DNA of 64,000 nt from Halisarca cf. caerulea (GCA_963170055.1 CAUJGJ010000093.1:1264001-1328000); one strand, 5' to 3'. Counted from the first letter of the stretch, positions 36,968-50,000 are shown. Notes: generated by a model from the sequence alone, not told the origin. A program made the numbers and translations.

Positions 36968-37366
36968 ATTTCAGCTTAAACAACTATTCCAATGTCCCTT
37001 AAAAAATTTAACGTTGCTAAATTTAATTTTATCATAAGAATAAAATTGTCAAAGTTGCAAATATCTTAAAAACTGACTTAGTAACTTTCATATAAAGCCA
37101 ATTTCAGCTTAAACAACTATTCCAATGTCTCTTTAAAATGTTAATGTTTCTAAATTTAATTTTATCATAAGAATAAAATTCCCAAAGTTGCAAATATCTT
37201 AAAAACTGACTTAGAAACTTTCATTTAAAGCAAATTTCAGCTTAAACAACTATTCCAATGTCTCTTTAAAATTTTAACGTTGCTAAATTTAATTTTATCA
37301 TAAGAATAAAATTCCCAAAGTTGCAAATATCTTAAAAACTTACTTAGTAACTTTCATTAAAAGCAA

Positions 37367-38829
37367 ATTTCAGCTTAAACAACTATTCCAATGTCTCTTT
37401 AAAATGTTAACGTTGCTAAATTTAATTTTATCATAAGAATAAAATTGTCAAAGTTGCAAATATCTTAAAAACTTACTTAGTAACTTTCATTTAAAGCAAA
37501 TTTCAGCTTAAACAACTATTCCAATGTCTCTTTAAAATGTTAACGTTGCTAAATTTAATTTTATCATAAGAGTAAAATTGTCAAAGTTGCAAATATCTTA
37601 AAAACTTACTTAGTAACTTTCATTTAAAGCAAATTTCAGCTTAAACAACTATTCCAATTTCTCTTTAAAATGTTAACGTTGCTAAATTTAATTTTATCAT
37701 AAGAATAAAATTGTCAAAGTTGCAAATATCTTAAAAACTTACTTAGTAACTTTCATTTAATGCAAATTTCAGCTTAAACAACTATTCCAATGTCTCTTTA
37801 AAATGCTAACGTTGCTAAATTTAATTTTATCATAAGAACAAAATTGTCAAAAATGCAAATATATTAAAAACTGACTTAGTAACTTTCATTTAATGCAAAT
37901 TTCAGCTTAAACAACTATTTCAATGTCTCTTTAAAATGCTAACGTTGCTAAATTTAATTTTATCATAAGAATAAAATTCCCAAAGTTGCAAATATCTTAA
38001 AAACTGACTTAGTAACTTTCATTTAAAGCAAATTTCAGCTTAAACAACTATTCCAATGTCTCTTTAAAATGTTAACGTTGCTAAATTTAATTTTATCATA
38101 AGAATAAAATTCCCAAAGTTGCAAATATCTTAAAAACTGACTTAGTAACTTTCATATAAAGCCAATTTTAGCTTAAACAACTATTCCAATGTCTCTTTAA
38201 AATGTTAACGTTGCTAAATGTAATTTTATCATAAGAATAAAATTGTCAAAAATGCAAATATCTTAAAAACTGACTAAGTAACTTTCATTTAAAGCAAATT
38301 TCAGCTTAAACAACTATTCCAATGTCTCTTTAAAATGTTAACGTTGCTAAATTTAATTTTATCATAAGAATAAAATTGTCAAAGTTGCAAATATCTTAAA
38401 AACTGACTTAGTAACTTTCATATAAAGCCAATTTCAGCTTAAACAACTATTCCAATGTCTCTTTAAAATGTTAACGTTGCTAAATTTAATTTTATCATAA
38501 GAATAAAATTGTCAAAAATGCAAATATCTTAAAAACTGACTTAGTAACTTTCATTTAAAGCAAATTTCAGCTTAAACAACTATTCCAATGTCTCTTTAAA
38601 ATGTTAACGTTGCTAAATTTAATTTTATCATAAGAATAAAATTCCCAAAGTTGCAAATATCTTAAAAACTTACTTAGTAACTTTCATTTAAAGCAAATTT
38701 CAGCTTAAACAACTATTCCAATGTCTCTTTAAAATGTTAACGTTGCTAAATTTAATTTTATCATAAGAATAAAATTCCCAAAGTTGCAAATATCTTAAAA
38801 ACTGACTTAGTAACTTTCATATAAAGCCA
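37367..38829 (+). repeat. 11-monomer (1463-bp) tandem duplication, copy 1
   Basis: Private markers are GAGTAAAATT (37570s), CCAATTTCTC, AATATATTAAAAA and ACTAAGTAAC (B'' monomer starting at 38163). All recur 1463 bp further right. The order is A, A, A', G', a G'/F hybrid, F-like, B'', and others. Confidence 0.9.
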
Positions 38830-40292
38830 ATTTCAGCTTAAACAACTATTCCAATGTCTCTTTAAAATGTTAACGTTGCTAAATTTAATTTTATCATAAG
38901 AATAAAATTGTCAAAGTTGCAAATATCTTAAAAACTTACTTAGTAACTTTCATTTAAAGCAAATTTCAGCTTAAACAACTATTCCAATGTCTCTTTAAAA
39001 TGTTAACGTTGCTAAATTTAATTTTATCATAAGAGTAAAATTGTCAAAGTTGCAAATATCTTAAAAACTTACTTAGTAACTTTCATTTAAAGCAAATTTC
39101 AGCTTAAACAACTATTCCAATTTCTCTTTAAAATGTTAACGTTGCTAAATTTAATTTTATCATAAGAATAAAATTGTCAAAGTTGCAAATATCTTAAAAA
39201 CTTACTTAGTAACTTTCATTTAATGCAAATTTCAGCTTAAACAACTATTCCAATGTCTCTTTAAAATGCTAACGTTGCTAAATTTAATTTTATCATAAGA
39301 ACAAAATTGTCAAAAATGCAAATATATTAAAAACTGACTTAGTAACTTTCATTTAATGCAAATTTCAGCTTAAACAACTATTTCAATGTCTCTTTAAAAT
39401 GCTAACGTTGCTAAATTTAATTTTATCATAAGAATAAAATTCCCAAAGTTGCAAATATCTTAAAAACTGACTTAGTAACTTTCATTTAAAGCAAATTTCA
39501 GCTTAAACAACTATTCCAATGTCTCTTTAAAATGTTAACGTTGCTAAATTTAATTTTATCATAAGAATAAAATTCCCAAAGTTGCAAATATCTTAAAAAC
39601 TGACTTAGTAACTTTCATATAAAGCCAATTTTAGCTTAAACAACTATTCCAATGTCTCTTTAAAATGTTAACGTTGCTAAATGTAATTTTATCATAAGAA
39701 TAAAATTGTCAAAAATGCAAATATCTTAAAAACTGACTAAGTAACTTTCATTTAAAGCAAATTTCAGCTTAAACAACTATTCCAATGTCTCTTTAAAATG
39801 TTAACGTTGCTAAATTTAATTTTATCATAAGAATAAAATTGTCAAAGTTGCAAATATCTTAAAAACTGACTTAGTAACTTTCATATAAAGCCAATTTCAG
39901 CTTAAACAACTATTCCAATGTCTCTTTAAAATGTTAACGTTGCTAAATTTAATTTTATCATAAGAATAAAATTGTCAAAAATGCAAATATCTTAAAAACT
40001 GACTTAGTAACTTTCATTTAAAGCAAATTTCAGCTTAAACAACTATTCCAATGTCTCTTTAAAATGTTAACGTTGCTAAATTTAATTTTATCATAAGAAT
40101 AAAATTCCCAAAGTTGCAAATATCTTAAAAACTTACTTAGTAACTTTCATTTAAAGCAAATTTCAGCTTAAACAACTATTCCAATGTCTCTTTAAAATGT
40201 TAACGTTGCTAAATTTAATTTTATCATAAGAATAAAATTGTCAAAGTTGCAAATATCTTAAAAACTTACTTAGTAACTTTCATTTAAAGCAA
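38830..40292 (+). repeat. 11-monomer (1463-bp) tandem duplication, copy 2
   Basis: Carries GAGTAAAATT at about 39033, CCAATTTCTC at about 39117, AATATATTAAAAA at about 39321 and ACTAAGTAAC. Ten of the eleven monomers match copy 1. The last one (40160) is type A rather than the F-like form ending ATATAAAGCCA. Confidence 0.88.
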
Positions 40293-40691
40293 ATTTCAGC
40301 TTAAACAACTATTCCAATGTCTCTTTAAAATGTTAACGTTGCTAAATTTAATTTTATCATAAGAATAAAATTGTCAAAGTTGCAAATATCTTAAAAACTT
40401 ACTTAGTAACTTTCATTTAATGCAAATTTCAGCTTAAACAACTATTCCAATGTCTCTTTAAAATGCTAACGTTGCTAAATTTAATTTTATCATAAGAACA
40501 AAATTGTCAAAAATGCAAATATCTTAAAAACTGACTTAGTAACTTTCATTTAAAGCAAATTTCAGCTTAAACAACTATTCCAATGTCTCTTTAAAATGTT
40601 AACGTTGCTAAATGTAATTTTATCATAAGATTAAAATTGTCAAAAATGCAAATATCTTAAAAACTGACTTAGTAACTTTCATTTAAAGCAA
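40293..40691 (+). repeat. A'-G'-B linker monomers
   Basis: Three ordinary monomers (A' at 40293, G' at 40426, B at 40559) link the 11-monomer and 8-monomer duplications. I see nothing else in this stretch. Confidence 0.85.
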
Positions 40692-41755
40692 ATTTCAGCT
40701 TAAACAACTATTCCAATGTCTCTTTAAAATGTTAACGTTGCTAAATTTAATTTTATCATAAGAATAAAATTCCCAAAGTTGCAAATATCTTAAAAACTTA
40801 CTTAGTAACTTTCATTTAAAGCAAATTTCAGCTTAAACAACTATTCCAATGTCTCTTTAAAATGTTAACGTTGCTAAATTTAATTTTATCATAAGAATAA
40901 AATTGTCAAAGTTGCAAATATCTTAAAAACTTACTTAGTAACTTTCATTTAAAGCAAATTTCAGCTTAAACAACTATTCCAATGTCTCTTTAAAATGTTA
41001 ACGTTGCTAAATTTAATTTTATCATAAGAATAAAATTGTCAAAGTTGCAAATATCTTAAAAACTTACTTAGTAACTTTCATTTAATGCAAATTTCAGCTT
41101 AAACAACTATTCCAATGTCTCTTTAAAATGCTAACGTTGCTAAATTTAATTTTATCATAAGAACAAAATTGTCAAAAATGCAAATATCTTAAAAACTGAC
41201 TTAGTAACTTTCATTTAAAGCAAATTTCAGCTTAAACAACTATTCCAATGTCTCTTTAAAATGTTAACGTTGCTAAATGTAATTTTATCATAAGATTAAA
41301 ATTGTCAAAAATGCAAATATCTTAAAAACTGACTTAGTAACTTTCATTTAAAGCAAATTTCAGCTTAAACAACTATTCCAATGTCCCTTTAAAAATTTAA
41401 CGTTGCTAAATTTAATTTTATCATAAGAATAAAATTGTCAAAGTTGCAAATATCTTAAAAACTGACTTAGTAACTTTCATATAAAGCCAATTTCAGCTTA
41501 AACAACTATTCCAATGTCTCTTTAAAATGTTAATGTTTCTAAATTTAATTTTATCATAAGAATAAAATTCCCAAAGTTGCAAATATCTTAAAAACTGACT
41601 TAGTAACTTTCATATAAAGCCAATTTTAGCTTAAACAACTATTCCAATGTCTCTTTAAAATGTTAACGTTGCTAAATGTAATTTTATCATAAGAATAAAA
41701 TTGTCAAAAATGCAAATATCTTAAAAACTGACTAAGTAACTTTCATTTAAAGCAA
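40692..41755 (+). repeat. 8-monomer (1064-bp) tandem duplication, copy 1
   Basis: F-A-A'-G'-B-C''-D-B''. The D monomer ends ATATAAAGCCA and the B'' carries ACTAAGTAAC at 41731. That marker matches 42795, exactly 1064 bp away. Confidence 0.9.
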
Positions 41756-42819
41756 ATTTCAGCTTAAACAACTATTCCAATGTCTCTTTAAAATGTTAAC
41801 GTTGCTAAATTTAATTTTATCATAAGAATAAAATTCCCAAAGTTGCAAATATCTTAAAAACTTACTTAGTAACTTTCATTTAAAGCAAATTTCAGCTTAA
41901 ACAACTATTCCAATGTCTCTTTAAAATGTTAACGTTGCTAAATTTAATTTTATCATAAGAATAAAATTGTCAAAGTTGCAAATATCTTAAAAACTTACTT
42001 AGTAACTTTCATTTAAAGCAAATTTCAGCTTAAACAACTATTCCAATGTCTCTTTAAAATGTTAACGTTGCTAAATTTAATTTTATCATAAGAATAAAAT
42101 TGTCAAAGTTGCAAATATCTTAAAAACTTACTTAGTAACTTTCATTTAATGCAAATTTCAGCTTAAACAACTATTCCAATGTCTCTTTAAAATGCTAACG
42201 TTGCTAAATTTAATTTTATCATAAGAACAAAATTGTCAAAAATGCAAATATCTTAAAAACTGACTTAGTAACTTTCATTTAAAGCAAATTTCAGCTTAAA
42301 CAACTATTCCAATGTCTCTTTAAAATGTTAACGTTGCTAAATGTAATTTTATCATAAGATTAAAATTGTCAAAAATGCAAATATCTTAAAAACTGACTTA
42401 GTAACTTTCATTTAAAGCAAATTTCAGCTTAAACAACTATTCCAATGTCCCTTTAAAAATTTAACGTTGCTAAATTTAATTTTATCATAAGAATAAAATT
42501 GTCAAAGTTGCAAATATCTTAAAAACTGACTTAGTAACTTTCATATAAAGCCAATTTCAGCTTAAACAACTATTCCAATGTCTCTTTAAAATGTTAATGT
42601 TTCTAAATTTAATTTTATCATAAGAATAAAATTCCCAAAGTTGCAAATATCTTAAAAACTGACTTAGTAACTTTCATATAAAGCCAATTTTAGCTTAAAC
42701 AACTATTCCAATGTCTCTTTAAAATGTTAACGTTGCTAAATGTAATTTTATCATAAGAATAAAATTGTCAAAAATGCAAATATCTTAAAAACTGACTAAG
42801 TAACTTTCATTTAAAGCAA
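41756..42819 (+). repeat. 8-monomer (1064-bp) tandem duplication, copy 2
   Basis: The same F-A-A'-G'-B-C''-D-B'' order. It contains the last type B with GATTAAAATT (42288) and the last type D with TTAATGTTTC (42554) that I found in the window, so it closes the left-type repertoire. Confidence 0.9.
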
Positions 42820-43883
42820 ATTTCAGCTTAAACAACTATTCCAATGTCTCTTTAAAATGTTAACGTTGCTAAATTTAATTTTATCATAAGAATAAAATTG
42901 TCAAAGTTGCAAATATCTTAAAAACTGACTTAGTAACTTTCATATAAAGCCAATTTCAGCTTAAACAACTATTCCAATGTCTCTTTAAAATGTTAACGTT
43001 GCTAAATTTAATTTTATCATAAGAATAAAATTGTCAAAAATGCAAATATCTTAAAAACTGACTTAGTAACTTTCATTTAATGCAAATTTCAGCTTAAACA
43101 ACTATTCCAATGTCTCTTTAAAAAATTAACGTTGCTAAATTTAATTTTATCATAAGAATAAAATTGTCAAAGTTGCAAATATCTTAAAAACTGACTTAGT
43201 AACTTTCATTTAAAGCAAATTTCAGCTTAAACAACTATTTCAATGTCTCTTTAAAATGTTAACGTTGCTAAATTTAATTTTATCATAAGAACAAAATTGT
43301 CAAAAATGCAAATATCTTAAAAACTGACTTAGTAACTTTCATTTAATGCAAATTTCAGCTTAAACAACTATTCCAATGTCTCTTTAAAATGCTAACGTTG
43401 CTAAATTTAATTTTATCATAAGAATAAATTTCCCAAAGTTGCAAATATCTTAAAAACTGACTTAGTAACTTTCATTTAATGCAAATTTCAGCTTAAACAA
43501 CTATTCCAATGTCTCTTTAAAATGCTAACGTTGCTAAATTTAATTTTATCATAAGAACAAAATTGTCAAAAATGCAAATATCTTAAAAACTGACTTAGTA
43601 ACTTTCATTTAAGGCAAATTTCAGCTTAAACAACTATTCCAATGTCTCTTTAAAATGCTAACGTTGCTAAATTTAATTTTATCATAAGAATAAAATTCCC
43701 AAAGTTGCAAATATCTTAAAAACTGAGTTAGTAACTTTCATTTAAAGCAAATTTCAGCTTAAACAACTATTCCAATGTCTCTTTAAAATGTTAACGTTGC
43801 TAAATTAAATTTTATCATAAGAATAAAATTCCCAAAGTTGCAAATATCTTAAAAACTGACTCAGTAACTTTCATTTAAAGCAA
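42820..43883 (+). repeat. First right-type monomers, ancestor-like partial 15-mer
   Basis: Eight monomers match 15-mer positions 4, 5, 6, 9, 10, 13, 14 and 15 in order. First appearances are AAAAAATTAACG (43086), J GAATAAATTT (43352), the TTTAAGGCAA tail (43485) and GACTCAG leading to K. Private changes include CTGAGTTAG. The order suggests either an early shorter HOR or a deleted 15-mer. Confidence 0.8.
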
Positions 43884-46011
43884 ATATCAGCTTAAACAAC
43901 TATTCCAATGTCTTTTTAAAATGTTAACGTTGCTAAATTTAATTTTATCATAAGAATAAAATTCCCAAAGTTGCAAATATCTTAAAAACTGACTTAGTAA
44001 CTTTCATTTAAAGCAAATTTCAGCTTAAACAACTATTCCAATGTCTCTTTAAAATGTTAACGTTGCTAAATTTAATTTTATCATAAGAATAAAATTGTCA
44101 AAGTTGCAAATATCTTAAAAACTGACTTAGTAACTTTCATTTAAAGCAAATTTCAGCTTAAACAACTATTCCAATGTCTCTTTAAAATGTTAACGTTGCT
44201 AAATTTAATTTTATCATAAGAATAAAATTGTCAAAGTTGCAAATATCTTAAAAACTGACTTAGTAACTTTCATATAAAGCCAATTTTAGCTTAAACAACT
44301 ATTCCAATGTCTCTTTAAAATGTTAACGTTGCTAAATGTAATTTTATCATAAGAATAAAATTGTCAAAAATGCAAATATCTTAAAAACTGACTTAGTAAC
44401 TTTCATTTAAAGAAAATTTCAGCTTAAACAACTATTCCAATGTCTCTTTAAAATGTTAACGTTGCTAAATTTAATTTTATCATAAGAATAAAATTGTCAA
44501 AGTTGCAAATATCTTAAAAACTGACTTAGTAACTTTCATATAAAGCCAATTTCAGCTTAAACAACTATTCCAATGTCTCTTTAAAATGTTAACGTTGCTA
44601 AATTTAATTTTATCATAAGAATAAAATTGTCAAAAATGCAAATATCTTAAAAACTGACTTAGTAACTTTCATTTAATGCAAATTTCAGCTTAAACAACTA
44701 TTCCAATGTCTCTTTAAAAAATTAACGTTGCTAAATTTAATTTTATCATAAGAATAAAATTGTCAAAGTTGCAAATATCTTAAAAACTGACTTAGTAACT
44801 TTCATATAAAGCCAATTTCAGCTTAAACAACTATTCCAATGTCTCTTTAAAATGTTAACGTTGCTAAATTTAATTTTATCATAAGAATAAAATTCCCAAA
44901 GTTGCAAATATCTTAAAAACTTACTTAGTAACTTTCATTTAATGCAAATTTCAGCTTAAACAACTATTCCAATGTCTCTTTAAAATGCTAACGTTGCTAA
45001 ATTTAATTTTATCATAAGAATAAAATTCCCAAAGTTGCAAATATCTTAAAAACTGACTTAGTAACTTTCATTTAAAGCAAATTTCAGCTTAAACAACTAT
45101 TCCAATGTCTCTTTAAAATGTTAACGTTGCTAAATTTAATTTTATCATAAGAACAAAATTGTCAAAAATGCAAATATCTTAAAAACTGACTTAGTAACTT
45201 TCATTTAATGCAAATTTCAGCTTAAACAACTATTCCAATGTCTCTTTAAAATGCTAACGTTGCTAAATTTAATTTTATCATAAGAATAAATTTCCCAAAG
45301 TTGCAAATATCTTAAAAACTGACTTAGTAACTTTCATTTAATGCAAATTTCAGCTTAAACAACTATTCCAATGTCTCTTTAAAATGTTAACGTTGCTAAA
45401 TTTAATTTTATCATAAGAACAAAATTGTCAAAAATGCAAATATCTTAAAAACTGACTTAGTAACTTTCATTTAATGCAAATTTCAGCTTAAACAACTATT
45501 CCAATGTCTCTTTAAAATGCTAACGTTGCTAAATTTAATTTTATCATAAGAATAAATTTCCCAAAGTTGCAAATATCTTAAAAACTGACTTAGTAACTTT
45601 CATTTAATGCAAATTTCAGCTTAAACAACTATTCCAATGTTTCTTTAAAATGCTAACGTTGCTAAATTTAATTTTATCATAAGAACAAAATTGTCAAAAA
45701 TGCAAATATCTTAAAAACTGACTTAGTAACTTTCATTTAAGGCAAATTTCAGCTTAAACAACTATTCCAATGTCTCTTTAAAATGCTAACGTTGCTAAAT
45801 TTAATTTTATCATAAGAATAAAATTCCCAAAGTTGCAAATATCTTAAAAACTGACTTAGTAACTTTCATTTAAAGCAAATTTCAGCTTAAACAACTATTC
45901 CAATGTCTCTTTAAAATGTTAACGTTGCTAAATTTAATTTTATCATAAGAATAAAATTCCCAAAGTTGCAAATATCTTAAAAACTGACTCAGTAACTTAC
46001 ACTTAAAGCAA
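43884..46011 (+). repeat. 16-monomer K unit (2128 bp)
   Basis: Starts with K and contains all 15-mer positions plus one extra gtcaaag-type monomer with a TTTAAAGCAA tail directly after K. It ends with a private TTACACTTAAAGC variant that is also found at the end of the next unit. Confidence 0.85.
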
Positions 46012-47207
46012 ATATCAGCTTAAACAACTATTCCAATGTCTTTTTAAAATGTTAACGTTGCTAAATTTAATTTTATCATAAGAATAAAATTCCCAAAGTT
46101 GCAAATATCTTAAAAACTGACTTAGTAACTTTCATTTAAAGCAAATTTCAGCTTAAACAACTATTCCAATGTCTCTTTAAAATGTTAACGTTGCTAAATT
46201 TAATTTTATCATAAGAATAAAATTCCCAAAGTTGCAAATATCTTAAAAACTGACTTAGTAACTTTCATATAAAGCCAATTTTAGCTTAAACAACTATTCC
46301 AATGTCTCTTTAAAATGTTAACGTTGCTAAATGTAATTTTATCATAAGAATAAAATTGTCAAAAATGCAAATATCTTAAAAACTGACTTAGTAACTTTCA
46401 TTTAAAGCAAATTTCAACTTAAACAACTATTCCAATGTCTCTTTAAAATGTTAACGTTGCTAAATTTAATTTTATCATAAGAATAAAATTCCCAAAGTTG
46501 CAAATATCTTAAAAACTGACTTAGTAACTTTCATTTAATGCAAATTTCAGTTAAACAACTATTCCAATGTCTCTTTAAAATGTTAACGTTGCTAAATTTA
46601 ATTTTATCATAAGAACAAAATTGTCAAAAATGCAAATATCTTAAAAACTGACTTAGTAACTTTCATTTAATGCAAATTTCAGCTTAAACAACTATTCCAA
46701 TGTCTCTTTAAAATGCTAACGTTGCTAAATTTAATTTTATCATAAGAATAAATTTCCCAAAGTTGCAAATATCTTAAAAACTGACTTAGTAACTTTCATT
46801 TAATGCAAATTTCAGCTTAAACAACTATTCCAATGTTTCTTTAAAATGCTAACGTTGCTAAATTTAATTTTATCATAAGAACAAAATTGTCAAAAATGCA
46901 AATATCTTAAAAACTGACTTAGTAACTTTCATTTAAGGCAAATTTCAGCTTAAACAACTATTCCAATGTCTCTTTAAAATGCTAACGTTGCTAAATTTAA
47001 TTTTATCATAAGAATAAAATTCCCAAAGTTGCAAATATCTTAAAAACTGACTTAGTAACTTTCATTTAAAGCAAATTTCAGCTTAAACAACTATTCCAAT
47101 GTCTCTTTAAAATGTTAACGTTGCTAAATTTAATTTTATCATAAGAATAAAATTCCCAAAGTTGCAAATATCTTAAAAACTGACTCAGTAACTTACACTT
47201 AAAGCCA
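46012..47207 (+). repeat. 9-monomer K unit (1196 bp)
   Basis: A shortened K unit containing K, an F-like monomer ending ATATAAAGCCA, B'', TTTCAACTT, a gaacaa monomer with a 1-bp deletion, J, and positions 13-15. It shares the TTACACTTAAAGC end with the unit to its left. Confidence 0.85.
46550..46551 (+). other. 1-bp deletion in monomer head
   Basis: TTTCAGCTTAAAC reads TTTCAGTTAAAC, missing the C after G (m8). It is the only length change found in the right 40 kb. Confidence 0.9.
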
Positions 47208-48670
47208 ATATCAGCTTAAACAACTATTCCAATGTCTTTTTAAAATGTTAACGTTGCTAAATTTAATTTTATCATAAGAATAAAATTCCCAAAGTTGCAA
47301 ATATCTTAAAAACTGACTTAGTAACTTTCATTTAATGCTAATTTCAGCTTAAACAACTATTCCAATGTCTCTTTAAAATGCTAACGTTGCTAAATTTAAT
47401 TTTATCATAAGAACAAAATTGTCAAAAATGCAAATATCTTAAAAACTGACTTAGTAACTTTCATTTAAGGCAAATTTCAGCTTAAACAACTATTCCAATG
47501 TCTCTTTAAAATGCTAACGTTGCTAAATTTAATTTTATCATAAGAATAAAATTGTCAAAGTTGCAAATATCTTAAAAACTGACTTAGTAACTTTCATATA
47601 AAGCCAATTTCAGCTTAAACAACTATTCCAATGTCTCTTTAAAATGTTAACGTTGCTAAATTTAATTTTATCATAAGAATAAAATTGTCAAAAATGCAAA
47701 TATCTTAAAAACTGACTTAGTAACTTTCATTTAATGCAAATTTCAGCTTAAACAACTATTCCAATGTCTCTTTAAAAAATTAACGTTGCTAAATTTAATT
47801 TTATCATAAGAATAAAATTGTCAAAGTTGCAAATATCTTAAAAACTGACTTAGTAACTTTCATATAAAGCCAATTTCAGCTTAAACAACTATTCCAATGT
47901 CTCTTTAAAATGTTAACGTTGCTAAATTTAATTTTATCATAAGAATAAAATTCCCAAAGTTGCAAATATCTTAAAAACTTACTTAGTAACTTTCATTTAA
48001 TGCAAATTTCAGCTTAAACAACTATTCCAATGTCTCTTTAAAATGCTAACGTTGCTAAATTTAATTTTATCATAAGAACAAAATTGTCAAAAATGCAAAT
48101 ATCTTAAAAACTGACTTAGTAACTTTCATTTAAGGCAAATTTCAGCTTAAACAACTATTCCAATGTCTCTTTAAAATGTTAACGTTGCTAAATTTAATTT
48201 TATCATAAGAATAAAATTCCCAAAGTTGCAAATATCTTAAAAACTGACTTAGTAACTTTCATTTAATGCTAATTTCAGCTTAAACAACTATTCCAATGTC
48301 TCTTTAAAATGCTAACGTTGCTAAATTTAATTTTATCATAAGAACAAAATTGTCAAAAATGCAAATATCTTAAAAACTGACTTAGTAACTTTCATTTAAG
48401 GCAAATTTCAGCTTAAACAACTATTCCAATGTCTCTTTAAAATGCTAACGTTGCTAAATTTAATTTTATCATAAGAATAAAATTCCCAAAGTTGCAAATA
48501 TCTTAAAAACTGACTTAGTAACTTTCATTTAAAGCAAATTACAGCTTAAACAACTATTCCAATGTCTCTTTAAAATGTTAACGTTGCTAAATTTAATTTT
48601 ATCATAAGAATAAAATTCCCAAAGTTGCAAATATCTTAAAAACTGACTCAGTAACTTTCATTTAAAGCAA
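47208..48670 (+). repeat. 11-monomer K unit (1463 bp)
   Basis: K here has AAAGCCAATATCAG at its boundary. A private GCTAATTTCAG marks monomer starts at about 47339 and 48268, inside this unit. The 13-like position, with a gaacaa core and the TTTAAGGCAA tail, occurs three times, so small internal duplications are present. Confidence 0.8.
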
Positions 48671-48803
48671 ATATCAGCTTAAACAACTATTCCAATGTCT
48701 TTTTAAAATGTTAACGTTGCTAAATTTAATTTTATCATAAGAATAAAATTCCCAAAGTTGCAAATTTCTTAAAAACTGACTTAGTAACTTTCATTTAAAG
48801 CAA
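48671..48803 (+). repeat. Type K monomer, start marker of the 15-mer HOR
   Basis: Marked by A at m3 (ATATCAG), T at m31 (GTCTTTTTAAAATG) and CCCAAAG. The preceding monomer carries GACTCAG (C at m112). This copy and several others also have AAATTTCTT at m92-100. K copies start at 43884, 46012, 47208, 48671, 50666, 52661, 54656, 55454, 57449, 59444, 61439 and 62503. All spacings are multiples of 133 after allowing for one deleted base. Confidence 0.92.
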
Positions 48804-49867
48804 ATTTCAGCTTAAACAACTATTCCAATGTCTCTTTAAAATGTTAACGTTGCTAAATTTAATTTTATCATAAGAATAAAATTGTCAAAGTTGCAAATAT
48901 CTTAAAAACTGACTTAGTAACTTTCATATAAAGCCAATTTTAGCTTAAACAACTATTCCAATGTCTCTTTAAAATGTTAACGTTGCTAAATGTAATTTTA
49001 TCATAAGAATAAAATTGTCAAAAATGCAAATATCTTAAAAACTGACTTAGTAACTTTCATTTAAAGAAAATTTCAGCTTAAACAACTATTCCAATGTCTC
49101 TTTAAAATGTTAACGTTGCTAAATTTAATTTTATCATAAGAATAAAATTGTCAAAGTTGCAAATATCTTAAAAACTGACTTAGTAACTTTCATATAAAGC
49201 CAATTTCAGCTTAAACAACTATTCCAATGTCTCTTTAAAATGTTAACGTTGCTAAATTTAATTTTATCATAAGAATAAAATTGTCAAAAATGCAAATATC
49301 TTAAAAACTGACTTAGTAACTTTCATTTAATGCAAATTTCAGCTTAAACAACTATTCCAATGTCTCTTTAAAAAATTAACGTTGCTAAATTAAATTTTAT
49401 CATAAGAATAAAATTGTCAAAGTTGCAAATATCTTAAAAACTGACTTAGTAACTTTCATATAAAGCCAATTTCAGCTTAAACAACTATTCCAATGTCTCT
49501 TTAAAATGTTAACGTTGCTAAATTTAATTTTATCATAAGAATAAAATTCCCAAAGTTGCAAATATCTTAAAAACTTACTTAGTAACTTTCATTTAATGCA
49601 AATTTCAGCTTAAACAACTATTCCAATGTCTCTTTAAAATGCTAACGTTGCTAAATTTAATTTTATCATAAGAATAAAATTCCCAAAGTTGCAAATATCT
49701 TAAAAACTGACTTAGTAACTTTCATTTAAAGCAAATTTCAGCTTAAACAACTATTCCAATGTCTCTTTAAAATGTTAACGTTGCTAAATTTAATTTTATC
49801 ATAAGAACAAAATTGTCAAAAATGCAAATATCTTAAAAACTGACTTAGTAACTTTCATTTAATGCAA

Positions 49868-50000
49868 ATTTCAGCTTAAACAACTATTCCAATGTCTCTT
49901 TAAAATGCTAACGTTGCTAAATTTAATTTTATCATAAGAATAAATTTCCCAAAGTTGCAAATATCTTAAAAACTGACTTAGTAACTTTCATTTAATGCAA
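49868..50000 (+). repeat. Type J monomer
   Basis: Marked by T at m78 (GAATAAATTT) with CCCAAAG, C at m41 (TGCTAACG) and the TTTAATGCAA tail. The m78 change mispairs m60/m78 of the inverted repeat. It is position 10 of the 15-mer and, in nearly the same form, position 12. The first J in the window starts at 43352. Confidence 0.88.

Larger units (their letters stand above)
36303..37366 (+). repeat. Junction zone with hybrid monomers
   Basis: Eight monomers in no standard HOR order: A, A', G', a C/A' hybrid (36702), a G'/B hybrid (36835), C'' (with CCCTTAAAAAATTT), D (with TTAGAAAC) and H (with ACTTAC and CATTAAAAGC). Private substitutions are denser here than in the flanking copied blocks, which fits an older segment that recent amplification has bypassed. 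Confidence 0.75.

Noticed and set aside
46012..48670. A separate 9-mer or 11-mer HOR family
   Set aside because: All their monomers are 15-mer positions in the same order with gaps or small repeats. They are better described as deleted or rearranged K units than as independent HORs.
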